Positions 53,521-61,613 of a stretch of DNA of 64,000 nucleotides are shown here, piece after piece (within the stretch, counting starts at the first letter, position 1; every line of letters starts with the position of its first letter). The DNA comes from Pseudomonadota bacterium (GTDB lineage Bacteria > Pseudomonadota > Gammaproteobacteria > Burkholderiales > Burkholderiaceae_C). The notes below the pieces were generated by a model. That model had not been told where the DNA came from. It did no database searches and saw only the letters and a program-made list of their open reading frames with translations. The stretch is from positions 1 through 64,000 of the forward strand of contig JAJXTO010000002.1 in NCBI GenBank assembly GCA_021783695.1, written 5' to 3'. The position numbers were made by a program, and so were the translations under genes.

Positions 53521-53537
53521 TCAACGGCGACGCGCAC

Positions 53538-55277
53538 TCAGCTCTTGGCCGCGGTGACGCTGGTCTGTTTCACCAGGACCGGCGCTGCGTTCAGCGCAGT
53601 GCCGTACGCCGGGTCGAGATACAGCGGCGTGTTCGCTCCGGCGGTGCCGGTGAAGTTGAACATGTCGTTGATCGAGCCGGTGGTGGCATCGAACGAACCG
53701 CCGCCCAGGCGCTGACCGCCCAGCCAGTTGTCTTCGATGAACTTCACCACCGAGGCCTGCGAAATCGGGGTGTTGCTCACGTAATTGGCCTTGGCCCAGG
53801 GCGAGATGACGAGGAAGGGAATGCGCGTGCCGGGGCCGCAGCGGCCGTTGACCGGTTTGCCATTCACTCCATTGAGCGGCGTGCTGCCCGCCTTGCCGCA
53901 GACGCCCGCGCCATTCAGCTGATCCGCCTGGCTGTCGAAAGAGGGGTTGGTGGTGTTGGCGAAGGCGTGGTCGTACCAGCCGTCGGAGTCGTCCCAGGTG
54001 ACGATGACGGCGGTATCTTTCCACTGCGGCTGCTGCTGCAGGAAATTGACCACCTTGGTGACAAAGGCCTGCTCGTCCAGCGGGTCGGAATAGCCGGCGT
54101 GGCCGTCTTCATACGCCGGGGCTTTCAGGTAGGACACAGCCGGGAAATTTCCCGCCTTGACCGTGGCGAAAAAGTCCTGCATGCCGTACTCGTGGTTGGC
54201 CGGATCGACGGTCTTGCCGTCGGTCTCCAGGGTGTGGCCGATGGCCGCCACGGCGCTGGGGCGGGCATGCGTGGGGTTGGCGGTGGAGGCGAAATACTGG
54301 AACCAGTTGTGATGCTGGATGTAGTCGGTGACCGTGCTGCCGACCGCCGGGGAATAGGTGCTGCGTTTGCAGCCGGTGGTGCCGTTGGCGTTGACGGTCT
54401 GCAGATTGAAGCCACCCATGAAGCCGCCCCAGGAGATGTTCTTGGCGTTGAGCAGATCGCCAATGTTCTTGCCGGTCATCATCACCTGATCGATGGTGCT
54501 GGAGCAAGTGTCGTGGCCGGGATCAACGTCGTTGATCATGGTGTCGCCACCCTGTCCGTCGTTGACGTAGTACGAGTAGGTGCTCATGGTGAATGGCTGC
54601 TTGCTGGTGGCGACGATCTGCATGCCATTGGTCTGGCCGCTGACCACTTCCAGCGCGCCGGGCGTGGACGGGCCGTAGGTGTCGGTGTAGGCGTTGTCGC
54701 TCATGGCGAAATGCTGGGCGTAGTTCCACAGTGCGGTGACGGTGTTGCCGTCGAAATAGCCCATCACCTGCCCCTTGGTGCCGAATGCGCCCACGCCGCC
54801 GGTGGTGCCCTTGCCGGTATACAGGGGAAACAGGTCCGCCTTGCCGTTGTCGTAGGCCTGCTGTTCTGCCGTATAGGCGTGGTTCTGGTCGGCGGTGTTG
54901 GCCTGGGTGCGGTCGAGGCGGTACGGCTCGGTCGCATCGGCGCCGTTGGCGGTGTTGGTGAAGTTGGGGTTGTTGCTCAGCAGATTGGCACTCACCAGAT
55001 TGTTCACCGCTGGCGTGCCTGCGGTGGCGGTGAATGCAGGCTCACCCGCCAGGTTGGCGGCGTTCGGATAGGTGGCGAAGTAGTGATCGAAGGAGACGTT
55101 TTCCTGATAGATCACCACCACATGCTTGATCGGCGTGGCCGTGGGCAGTGCGCTGGCGGCGGTGTAATTCACGGTCGGCGCAGCCTGCGCCGTGGTGGAA
55201 GAACCGCCACCGCCACAGGCGGCAAGGGCGATGGCGGCCACGGCAACTGCCGAGGCCAGAAGGGTTTTGCGCAGCAT
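53538..55277 (-). CDS. Secreted phosphoesterase (phospholipase C / acid phosphatase AcpA superfamily)
   Basis: 579 residues. Lipoprotein signal with LAAC lipobox, then Gly/Ser linker. The phosphoesterase family is shown by HVVVIYQENVSFDHYFATYPN (metal-binding Glu-Asn), a central NHEYGMQDF, DDSDGWYDHAF, and GPGTRIPFLVISPWAKANYVSNT. AcpA-type members hydrolyse phosphate esters, others phospholipids. The ATG at 55277 is close to a possible Pho-box-like repeat (55326-55354), which would fit phosphate control. Confidence 0.9.
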   Translation of the reverse strand: MLRKTLLASAVAVAAIALAACGGGGSSTTAQAAPTVNYTAASALPTATPIKHVVVIYQENVSFDHYFATYPNAANLAGEPAFTATAGTPAVNNLVSANLLSNNPNFTNTANGADATEPYRLDRTQANTADQNHAYTAEQQAYDNGKADLFPLYTGKGTTGGVGAFGTKGQVMGYFDGNTVTALWNYAQHFAMSDNAYTDTYGPSTPGALEVVSGQTNGMQIVATSKQPFTMSTYSYYVNDGQGGDTMINDVDPGHDTCSSTIDQVMMTGKNIGDLLNAKNISWGGFMGGFNLQTVNANGTTGCKRSTYSPAVGSTVTDYIQHHNWFQYFASTANPTHARPSAVAAIGHTLETDGKTVDPANHEYGMQDFFATVKAGNFPAVSYLKAPAYEDGHAGYSDPLDEQAFVTKVVNFLQQQPQWKDTAVIVTWDDSDGWYDHAFANTTNPSFDSQADQLNGAGVCGKAGSTPLNGVNGKPVNGRCGPGTRIPFLVISPWAKANYVSNTPISQASVVKFIEDNWLGGQRLGGGSFDATTGSINDMFNFTGTAGANTPLYLDPAYGTALNAAPVLVKQTSVTAAKS

Positions 55278-55325
55278 GGTGAAACTCCCTGAAAGATGTG
55301 AACGCGATCGGCCGCGTGCCGGCTT

Positions 55326-55354
55326 GTCACAGCCAGCCGGTCACGCAATGACAG
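55326..55354 (-). promoter_or_regulatory. Possible Pho-box-like direct repeat upstream of the phosphoesterase
   Basis: On the minus strand CTGTCAT and CTGTGAC are spaced 22 bp apart start to start (two 11-bp steps), the PhoB repeat period, about 50-75 bp before the start codon. The intermediate repeat is weak. Listed because the gene product is a phosphatase-type enzyme; otherwise the match would be too weak to report. Confidence 0.25.
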
Positions 55355-55477
55355 GGATTCTTGAGGGCGGAAATGTCGGTTCCGTGACCAGGTTGCGTCT
55401 GGCAACATCTGGTTTCAGACGATACGGGCCGTTTACTTTTCGGGGAGTTTGTCACGCGCCGTCTGCGCGGTGACGGG

Positions 55478-56053
55478 TCACTTCGCCAGACTCTTGAGCG
55501 CCTGGCGGATGCCGTCGTCCACGCTGCAGCCTTCGGGCAGGGTCTTGACGGCGGCAGCCGCCTCGCGCTCGGAGTAGCCCAGGGCGATGAGGGCCTGCAG
55601 CACGTCGGAGGTGCTGCCCGCCGCTGCGGCAGATGCGCCCCCGCCCAGATCGGCGCCGAGCTTGCCCTTGAGTTCGAGCAGCAGGCGCTCGGCGGTCTTT
55701 TTGCCGATTCCGGGAACGCGGGTCAACCGCGCGCTGTCTTGCTGCGTCACGGCCTGGGCGACCTCGGCCACGCTCAGGCCCGAGAGTACGGCGAGTGCGA
55801 TGCGCGGGCCGATGCCGCTGATCTTGAGCAGTTCACGAAACGTTGCCCGCTCGCCAGCGGTGGCAAAGCCGTAGAGCAGATGCGCGTCTTCGCGGATGAC
55901 GGTGTGGATCAGCAGGGTGACGGTGTGCCCCACGGTCGGCAGGTCATAGAGGGTACTCATCGGCACATCGACCTCGTAGCCCACGCCGCCCACATCGAGC
56001 AGGATCTGAGGCGGGGATTTGTCGAGCAGGGTGCCGTGCAGTCGTCCGATCAT
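55478..56053 (-). CDS. ruvA: Holliday junction DNA helicase subunit RuvA
   Basis: 191 residues. N-terminal OB fold ([28 protein letters not shown]), helix-hairpin-helix motifs ([18 protein letters not shown] and [20 protein letters not shown]), and the flexible linker and C-terminal RuvB-binding domain ([19 protein letters not shown]). It binds four-way junctions with RuvB. ruvB does not follow; the next gene downstream is the secreted phosphoesterase, and ruvC lies about 5 kb away on the same strand. Confidence 0.97.
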   Translation of the reverse strand: MIGRLHGTLLDKSPPQILLDVGGVGYEVDVPMSTLYDLPTVGHTVTLLIHTVIREDAHLLYGFATAGERATFRELLKISGIGPRIALAVLSGLSVAEVAQAVTQQDSARLTRVPGIGKKTAERLLLELKGKLGADLGGGASAAAAGSTSDVLQALIALGYSEREAAAAVKTLPEGCSVDDGIRQALKSLAK

Positions 56054-56120
56054 GGGCAAACTTTAGCAGCGCAGGGCAAGCCAGCCGCTAACATTCGCGG
56101 ATTCTTTTGTGGCTTCCCCC

Positions 56121-56636
56121 ATGACCCGACCCTCCTCCTACAGCAAAGACGATCTGATTGCCTGCGGCGAAGGCCGCTTGTTCGGCCCCGGCAACGCGCA
56201 ACTGCCCCTGCGTGAAATGCTGATGATGGATCGCATCACCCTGATCTCCGATGAAGGCGGCACCTACGGCAAGGGCCAGATGCTGGCCGAGCTCGACATC
56301 CACCCCGATCTGTGGTTTTTCGGCGTGCATTTCCAGGGCGATCCAGTGATGCCTGGCTGCCTGGGGCTGGATGCGATGTGGCAACTTGTGGGTTTCTACC
56401 TGGGCTGGATGGGTGCTCCTGGACGTGGCCGTGCGCTGGGCGTGGGCGAAGTGAAATTCACCGGCCAGGTGCTGCCCACGGCCAAGCTGGTGCAGTACCG
56501 CATCGACCTCAAGCGCGTCATCAACAGCCGGCTGGTCATGGGCATCGGCGACGGCACCATGCTGGTCGATGGCCGCGAGATCTACACCGCCAAGGATCTG
56601 CGCGTCGGGCTGTTCACGTCCACGGAAGGTTTCTGA
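56121..56636 (+). CDS. fabA: 3-hydroxydecanoyl-ACP dehydratase/isomerase FabA
   Basis: 171 residues. FabA dehydrates 3-hydroxydecanoyl-ACP and isomerises trans-2 to cis-3-decenoyl-ACP, the branch point to unsaturated fatty acids. The catalytic His is in [12 protein letters not shown] and the catalytic Asp in [10 protein letters not shown] (about 70 and 84 in E. coli numbering). [15 protein letters not shown] and [16 protein letters not shown] are also FabA-type. ATG 56121 is used; a GTG at 56109 is the alternative. fabB, its usual partner, is not adjacent. Confidence 0.95.
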   Translation: MTRPSSYSKDDLIACGEGRLFGPGNAQLPLREMLMMDRITLISDEGGTYGKGQMLAELDIHPDLWFFGVHFQGDPVMPGCLGLDAMWQLVGFYLGWMGAPGRGRALGVGEVKFTGQVLPTAKLVQYRIDLKRVINSRLVMGIGDGTMLVDGREIYTAKDLRVGLFTSTEGF

Positions 56637-56686
56637 ACGCGGGCTTCAGCGCGACCACGCTGGCTGCATTCGGGAATACCCCCGGC

Positions 56687-56715
56687 TGGCAAGACCCGCC
56701 TTTCGGGGAGACAAT
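56687..56715 (+). promoter_or_regulatory. Probable promoter of the MBL-fold gene
   Basis: GACAAT (56710-56715, 4 of 6 matches) follows a weak TGGCAA/CTGGCA -35-like box at 56687 by 17 bp. The in-frame ATG at 56714 lies inside this -10 box, so the start at 56747 is preferred for the downstream gene. Confidence 0.5.
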
Positions 56716-56746
56716 GCGCGCTTGTATCCAAATGTACAGGATTGCC

Positions 56747-57787
56747 ATGCAACGCCTTCGCCCCGCCACCGCGTTTCAACCTCAACGCCGCCGCCTGCTG
56801 GGCTGGGGCCTGGCCGCCGCCGGACTGGCTGCCGCAGGCGCCGCCGCGCCGCACCTTGCAGCCTTCGCCACCGATGCGGCCGATTTCATCCGCGGCCCCA
56901 AGGTGCCTGACGTGCCGTTCACCAAGGTGTCCGATCATGTGTTCGTGATCTACGCCGCTGATGGCTTTCCAACCGAAAGCAACCAGGGCATGATGAGCAA
57001 CATCACCGCGGTGAAAACGGCCAAAGGGGTGGTCATCCTCGACACCGGCGCGTCGGTGCAGATCGGCGAGATGGCCATCCGCCAGTTGCGCAAGCTCACC
57101 GATCAGCCGGTGGTCGCGGTGTTCAACTCGCACTACCACGGTGACCATTGGCTGGGCAACGACGCCTTCGTCAGCGCTTACGGTCAGGACCTGCCGATCT
57201 ACGCCATGCCGCACACCCGCGAGCAGATTCTGGGCGCAACTGGCACCGAATGGCAGCAGGCCATGCTCAAGTGGACCAACCAGTCCAGCGCAGGCACCCG
57301 CATCGTCGCCCCCAACCGCGACGTCAAGCACGGCGACGTGTTCGACTTCGGCGACGTCACCCTGCGCGCGCACCACTATGGCACCGCGCACACGCCGTCG
57401 GACGTGTGCATCGAAGTGGTGCAGGACAAGTTCACCTATGTGGGCGACGTGATGATGAACCGCCGCATCGCCAATATGGACGACGGTTCCTACCCCGGTT
57501 CGCTGGCCTATATGGACAAGATGGAACAGGCCATCCCCGGCAGCAACTGGCTGCCCGGCCACGGTCATGCCGGGCGCGAAGTCATGGCTTGGCAGCGCGA
57601 ACTGTTCGCCGCCATCTGGGAGCACGCGCAACAGGCTGCGCGCGACATGGCCGGCCCCGACGCCGCCATCGCCGCCGCCAAGGCCGACCCACGCGTGGCC
57701 TCGAAGGCCAAGGAGACCGCAGGCTGGGACAACAACATCGGCAAGTACATCAGCCTGGCGTATCTGGAGGCGGAACAGAAGGCATGA
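56747..57787 (+). CDS. Exported metallo-beta-lactamase-fold hydrolase
   Basis: 346 residues. N-terminus QPQRRRLLGWGLAAAGLAAAGAAAPH looks like a Tat signal. The zinc motif FNSHYHGDHWLGND (HxHxDH) is at about 118, a further His in AHHYGTAHTPSD, and Asp/His ligands in YVGDVMMNRRI and LPGHGHAG. This resembles periplasmic MBL proteins of the quinoprotein-relay type, whose substrates are mostly unknown. AGG 7 nt before ATG 56747. Confidence 0.9.
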   Translation: MQRLRPATAFQPQRRRLLGWGLAAAGLAAAGAAAPHLAAFATDAADFIRGPKVPDVPFTKVSDHVFVIYAADGFPTESNQGMMSNITAVKTAKGVVILDTGASVQIGEMAIRQLRKLTDQPVVAVFNSHYHGDHWLGNDAFVSAYGQDLPIYAMPHTREQILGATGTEWQQAMLKWTNQSSAGTRIVAPNRDVKHGDVFDFGDVTLRAHHYGTAHTPSDVCIEVVQDKFTYVGDVMMNRRIANMDDGSYPGSLAYMDKMEQAIPGSNWLPGHGHAGREVMAWQRELFAAIWEHAQQAARDMAGPDAAIAAAKADPRVASKAKETAGWDNNIGKYISLAYLEAEQKA

Positions 57788-57803
57788 TCCCGCCGCCGGG
57801 CCA

Positions 57804-58433
57804 TCACATGGCAATGCCGCGCCATGCCCCCGCCAGAAGCTGGAAGGCGAGATACGCCATCAGCAACGCGATCGCGGCGTCGAGCAGCCGCCAGGCCCGC
57901 GCGGATTTGAACAAACCGGCCAGGCGTCGGCTGCCCCAGGCGAGCGCGACGAACCACAGCAGCGATGCCAGCATGGTTCCCGCCGCGAACGGCACCTGCT
58001 GCGCAGCAGGCTTGCTCGCCCCAATCGACCCGATGAGCACCACCGTGTCCAGCCACGCATAGGGATTGGCAAACCCAAGCAGTACGGCAGTTTTCAATAC
58101 TCCCCGCTGCGAAGCCGCAGTGCTGTCACCCTGGGCCGACTCGGACGCATTGTGAAGGCTGGCGCGCAGCCGCTGCGCGCCGAACCAGGCGAGATACACC
58201 GCCCCCGCGACGACGAGCGCAGACTCCGCGCGGGGACTGTGGCCGAGCAGGACGCCAATACCGGCAATGCCGACCGCAATCAGCACCGCGTCGGCCAGCA
58301 CGCAGATCGCCACCACGCCCCAAACGGGCCTGGCGCCCACGCCTTGCCGGATGACCAAGGTGTCTTTCGGTCCCGGCGCCGCGAACAAGCCGACACCCAG
58401 CAGCAGACCTTCGATGAACCACGCGCCTGGCAA
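57804..58433 (-). CDS. LysE/ArgO family amino-acid exporter
   Basis: 209 residues with about six membrane helices (FIEGLLLGVGLFAAPGPKDTLVIRQG, VWGVVAICVLADAVLIAVGIAGIGVLL, LVVAGAVYLAWFGAQRLR, LLGFANPYAWLDTVVLIGSIG). The APGPKD and NPYAWLDTVV motifs are those of LysE/ArgO arginine-lysine exporters. The start appears to be TTG 58433, only 5 bp after the stop of the upstream 118-residue gene, so translation is probably coupled. Confidence 0.9.
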   Translation of the reverse strand: MPGAWFIEGLLLGVGLFAAPGPKDTLVIRQGVGARPVWGVVAICVLADAVLIAVGIAGIGVLLGHSPRAESALVVAGAVYLAWFGAQRLRASLHNASESAQGDSTAASQRGVLKTAVLLGFANPYAWLDTVVLIGSIGASKPAAQQVPFAAGTMLASLLWFVALAWGSRRLAGLFKSARAWRLLDAAIALLMAYLAFQLLAGAWRGIAM

Positions 58434-58438
58434 TCGGA

Positions 58439-58795
58439 TCAGGCAATCTGCACCGGTGTCGGAGACGCAGCAGCACGAATCGGCTCATTTCCGAATCCCA
58501 CATGCGCCCTGTTCATTGCCGCGCTGAGATCGACGGGGCGTCGATGCCAGAATCCGACGTAACCCTGATGCTGCTGAGGATTGACGGGCTTGCTCTCATC
58601 CTGTGCGTACTCCAGTCCGTATGGCAAGAAGCCATCGGTGTCTTGGGCGAAGCTGTATCGCACTTTCATTGCGGAGTCGACACCCCGATACTCCTGCAAT
58701 AGGCGCGAGTCGCTCTGCGTCATCGTCGTCGACATTTCGACGGTGCCATAGCCAGAGGCTGCCAGCGAGCCGCAGCAATCCTTGAGATTCTTCAT
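58439..58795 (-). CDS. Unknown 118-residue protein upstream of lysE-type exporter
   Basis: Start MKNLKDCCGSLAASGYG with GGAG 6 nt upstream supports translation from 58795. Its composition is hydrophilic and it has no signal peptide. Visible parts: a Cys-Cys pair near the N-terminus, TTMTQSDSRLLQEYRGVD, YSFAQDTDGFLPYGLEYAQDES, and a Gly/Trp-rich YVGFWHRRPVD. No family is recognised. The stop is 5 bp before the LysE start and the divergent regulator gene begins 235 bp away, so exporter, this protein and the HTH-NBR1 protein may form a module. Confidence 0.65.
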   Translation of the reverse strand: MKNLKDCCGSLAASGYGTVEMSTTMTQSDSRLLQEYRGVDSAMKVRYSFAQDTDGFLPYGLEYAQDESKPVNPQQHQGYVGFWHRRPVDLSAAMNRAHVGFGNEPIRAAASPTPVQIA

Positions 58796-59030
58796 GATGG
58801 ACTCCAGTTGGACATGAACAACGAGACGGCAGACATCCACTATCGGCGCTTCGGAACAAGCCTTGCGGGCCGTTGCGTTCCATCTGCGATCGGGCGCATA
58901 TGATCGGGCGCATGTCATGGTCATCTGCTTCGCCATCAGCTTCGTGGACACCGGTGAAGTCTGCATGTCAGCGTGTTCTCCGCCGCGTGCAAACCGTCGG
59001 TTTTGGTGAACAACCCATTCGGCAGGAATC

Positions 59031-59723
59031 ATGAATGCCTCTGTGAATCGACAGGACGAGCTTCGAGCCGTCCTTGCAAGGCGCAGCCGGGAACTGGGAA
59101 AGACGCGAGCCGACATCGCGCGCGATGCCGGGCTGTCCCGTACCTATCTCTACGCGCTGGCCAATGGCAGCGCGCGGGATCCTTCGGTGCGCACCCTCGT
59201 GAATCTGGCGCGCGCGCTACAGGTGTCGCCCCTGCTGCTTTTTCGCCACTACGCGGACGCGGCGGGAGCGCCGATGTCCGGCGCGCCATTGCTGCCGACG
59301 AATCGCGCGTTCGGTCTGCACGACCCGGAAGACGTCGCCGTCTTCAATGCGGACTTGACCATGCCCGACCATGCCTTGGTCCTGCCGGGGGAAGCGTTCC
59401 GAAAGGTCTGGGAAGTCCAGAATGTCGGCAACGTGCCGTGGCGCGGGCGGCGGCTGGTACGTGTCGATGACGACTACGTCCTGGCGCGCCGCGCGGAAGG
59501 CGGCTTGCGCGCCGTGCTCAGCCCATCGCTCGCCAGCCTGCACCGGGAGATTGCGATCCCCGACACCCTGCCCGGCCAGCCCGCGCAGATCGGCGTGGAC
59601 TTCTCGGCACCGAGCGAAACCTGCACGGTCGCGTCCGTCTGGCGCATCGAAGACGCGCAGGGCCATCCCTGCTACGGCCCTGCCTTCCTCTGCCATGTCA
59701 TCGTGACGGTGATGGCGCGATGA
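59031..59723 (+). CDS. HTH-XRE regulator fused to an NBR1-Ig-like domain
   Basis: 230 residues. An N-terminal HTH (AVLARRSRELGKTRADIARDAGLSRTYLYALANGS, about 13-50) is followed by a linker, then an Ig-like beta domain at about 110-225 with FRKVWEVQNVGNVPWRGRRLVRVDDD, VDFSAPSETCTVASVWRIED and CYGPAFLCHVIVTV. The WEVQNVGNVPW phrase is characteristic of NBR1-like four-Trp domains, known in eukaryotic autophagy receptors and present in bacterial HTH fusions. The divergent operon of the unknown protein and exporter is the likely target. There is no metal or ligand evidence. Confidence 0.85.
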   Translation: MNASVNRQDELRAVLARRSRELGKTRADIARDAGLSRTYLYALANGSARDPSVRTLVNLARALQVSPLLLFRHYADAAGAPMSGAPLLPTNRAFGLHDPEDVAVFNADLTMPDHALVLPGEAFRKVWEVQNVGNVPWRGRRLVRVDDDYVLARRAEGGLRAVLSPSLASLHREIAIPDTLPGQPAQIGVDFSAPSETCTVASVWRIEDAQGHPCYGPAFLCHVIVTVMAR

Positions 59724-59769
59724 TGCTTCGGATGGCCGCCTGAGGTGATGCCGCGCCGCTGCGGGCCGT

Positions 59770-60918
59770 TCACTTCACCCGTTCCACCGCGATGGGCACC
59801 TTCACCCCGTGCTCGAACTTCGACAAGGTGATCGACGGGTCGGCCAACTCGCCGGTTGCGGTGAAGTGAATATCGCTGTCGGTCACGCCGTCGTAGCCGA
59901 TGGTGCGAATGTCGCGCAGATACACCTTGGGATCGCTGGAACCCGCCTTCATCATGGCATGCGCCAGCACCATCGCCGCGTCATAGGCGTTGGGCGAATA
60001 GAGCTGGAACGCGCCCGCGCCGAACTCGGCGTCGTAACGGGCCTTCCACGCCTTGCCCTTGGGCAGTTCGCTCAGCGGCGCGCCGCCCTGCGCGCAGATC
60101 GTGCCATCGACCGCGCCGCCGGCGACCTTGGCCATGATGGGCGCGCAAATGCCATCGCCTCCCATCAGCCGCGCCGTCATGCCGAACTGCCGCATCTGCC
60201 GCACCAGCGGCCCGGCCTGGCTGTACATGCCGCCGTAGAACACGACCTGCGGATGATTGCCCTTGATGCGGGTGAGAATGGCGGAAAAGTCCGTCGCCTT
60301 GTCATCGGTGTATTCGCGGTCGACCACCTGCATGCCGAGTTTCCGGGCCGTGGCGGCGAACACGTCGGCCAATCCCTGGCCGTAGGCGGTGCGGTCGTCG
60401 ATCACCGCCACCCGCTGCACCTTGAGGGTGCGGCTGGCATATTCGGCCAGTCCCGCGCCAAGGGCATCGTCGTTGGCGATCATGCGGAAAAAGGTGGTGT
60501 AGCCTTGCTGCGCGATCTTGGGCGCGGTCGAGGACGGGGTGATCTGCGGAATCCCGGCCTGGCTGTAAATGCGCGCCGCCGGGAAGGTGCAGCCCGAGGT
60601 CTGGTGGCCAATCACGCCGCTGACGCCCTCATCCACCAGCTTCTGCGCCACCAGGGTGGCCTGCGTGGGCAGCCCCTGGTCATCTTCCGCATCCATCGCC
60701 CAGTGCACCGGCTTGCCGCCGATCTTGGCGTGTTCGGCATTGAGCCGGTTCAGCGCCATGCGCACCCCATTCACCGCGTCCTGCCCGCTGGCTGCCAAGG
60801 GGCCGGACAGCGGAACGGCCACGCCGATAACCACGCGCGGCGCGGCCGCGGCAGCGGTGGCGCCAAGCGCGGCGAACAAAGCCAGAGAGATTGCAGTCCA
60901 TCGCAACGAGGCAGACAT
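59770..60918 (-). CDS. Branched-chain amino-acid-type ABC solute-binding protein
   Basis: 382 residues with a signal peptide (ISLALFAALGATAAAAA) and a LivK-type periplasmic fold: IGVAVPLSGPLAASGQDAVNGVRMALN, VSGVIGHQTSGCTFPAARIYSQAGIPQITPSST, AYGQGLADVFAATARKLG and FYGGMYSQAGPLVRQMRQFG. AAGGAG precedes ATG 60918. No livHMGF permease or ATPase genes are nearby, so the protein is an orphan receptor or works with a transporter elsewhere. Confidence 0.92.
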   Translation of the reverse strand: MSASLRWTAISLALFAALGATAAAAAPRVVIGVAVPLSGPLAASGQDAVNGVRMALNRLNAEHAKIGGKPVHWAMDAEDDQGLPTQATLVAQKLVDEGVSGVIGHQTSGCTFPAARIYSQAGIPQITPSSTAPKIAQQGYTTFFRMIANDDALGAGLAEYASRTLKVQRVAVIDDRTAYGQGLADVFAATARKLGMQVVDREYTDDKATDFSAILTRIKGNHPQVVFYGGMYSQAGPLVRQMRQFGMTARLMGGDGICAPIMAKVAGGAVDGTICAQGGAPLSELPKGKAWKARYDAEFGAGAFQLYSPNAYDAAMVLAHAMMKAGSSDPKVYLRDIRTIGYDGVTDSDIHFTATGELADPSITLSKFEHGVKVPIAVERVK

Positions 60919-61015
60919 GAGCGGCTCCTTGAAAACACGGCAGACCGCATCTTCCAGCAAGAAACGCACGCGGCGTGTGAGGAAATGCGACTGTCTCTGC
61001 CCATGCGGCAAGCAG

Positions 61016-61597
61016 TCAGCCGATCAGACGCCCGCCGCGTGTGCGCATGCCGCTCAACTGCGCCGCACTCAAAGTGCCGGACTGCCCCGCGCCGCCCCCG
61101 GCCGGTGGCGTGGCGCGATGCACGGCCGCCAACCCGCGCTGCGCATGGGCGTGGCAGATCGCCAGACCGAGCGCATCCGCGGCGTCCGCACCCGGCTGGC
61201 CGGGAAGCGCCAGCAAGCGCGCCACCATCTCCTGCATCTGCGCCTTGCTCGCGCGGCCGTAGCCGACGATGGATTTTTTCAGTTGCAGCGCGGTGTACTC
61301 CACCACCGGCAGGCCCTGCGCCACCAGCGCGGCAATCGCCGCGCCACGCGCCTGCCCCAGCAGCAGGGTGGACTGCGGGTTGACGTTGACGAACACGATT
61401 TCCACCACGGCCACATCCGCCTGCGCCTCGCGCGCCACCTGGCTCACACCGTCGAACAGGGTTTTCAGCCGCTCGGGCAGCGTGCCCCTGGGAATGCGGA
61501 TCGCGCCGCTGGCCTGATAGCCCAGCCGCTGTCCCACGGCGTCGACCACGCCATAGCCGGTGGTGTTGAGGCCGGGGTCGATGCCGAGGATGCGCAT
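61016..61597 (-). CDS. ruvC: Crossover junction endodeoxyribonuclease RuvC
   Basis: 193 residues. Resolves Holliday junctions. Catalytic Asp in [16 protein letters not shown] (D7), Glu in [22 protein letters not shown], and a C-terminal acidic cluster [15 protein letters not shown]. The C-terminal extension of about 25 residues ([21 protein letters not shown]) is Gly/Ala-rich. It follows purH by 16 bp. Confidence 0.97.
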   Translation of the reverse strand: MRILGIDPGLNTTGYGVVDAVGQRLGYQASGAIRIPRGTLPERLKTLFDGVSQVAREAQADVAVVEIVFVNVNPQSTLLLGQARGAAIAALVAQGLPVVEYTALQLKKSIVGYGRASKAQMQEMVARLLALPGQPGADAADALGLAICHAHAQRGLAAVHRATPPAGGGAGQSGTLSAAQLSGMRTRGGRLIG

Positions 61598-61613
61598 GGG
61601 GGTGCGCTGCAGC

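Noticed and set aside
56714-56746. Upstream ATG for the MBL-fold gene
   Set aside because: It lies in a likely -10 box and its apparent ribosome binding site is only 3 nt away; ATG 56747 has a better-spaced site and gives a standard Tat signal.
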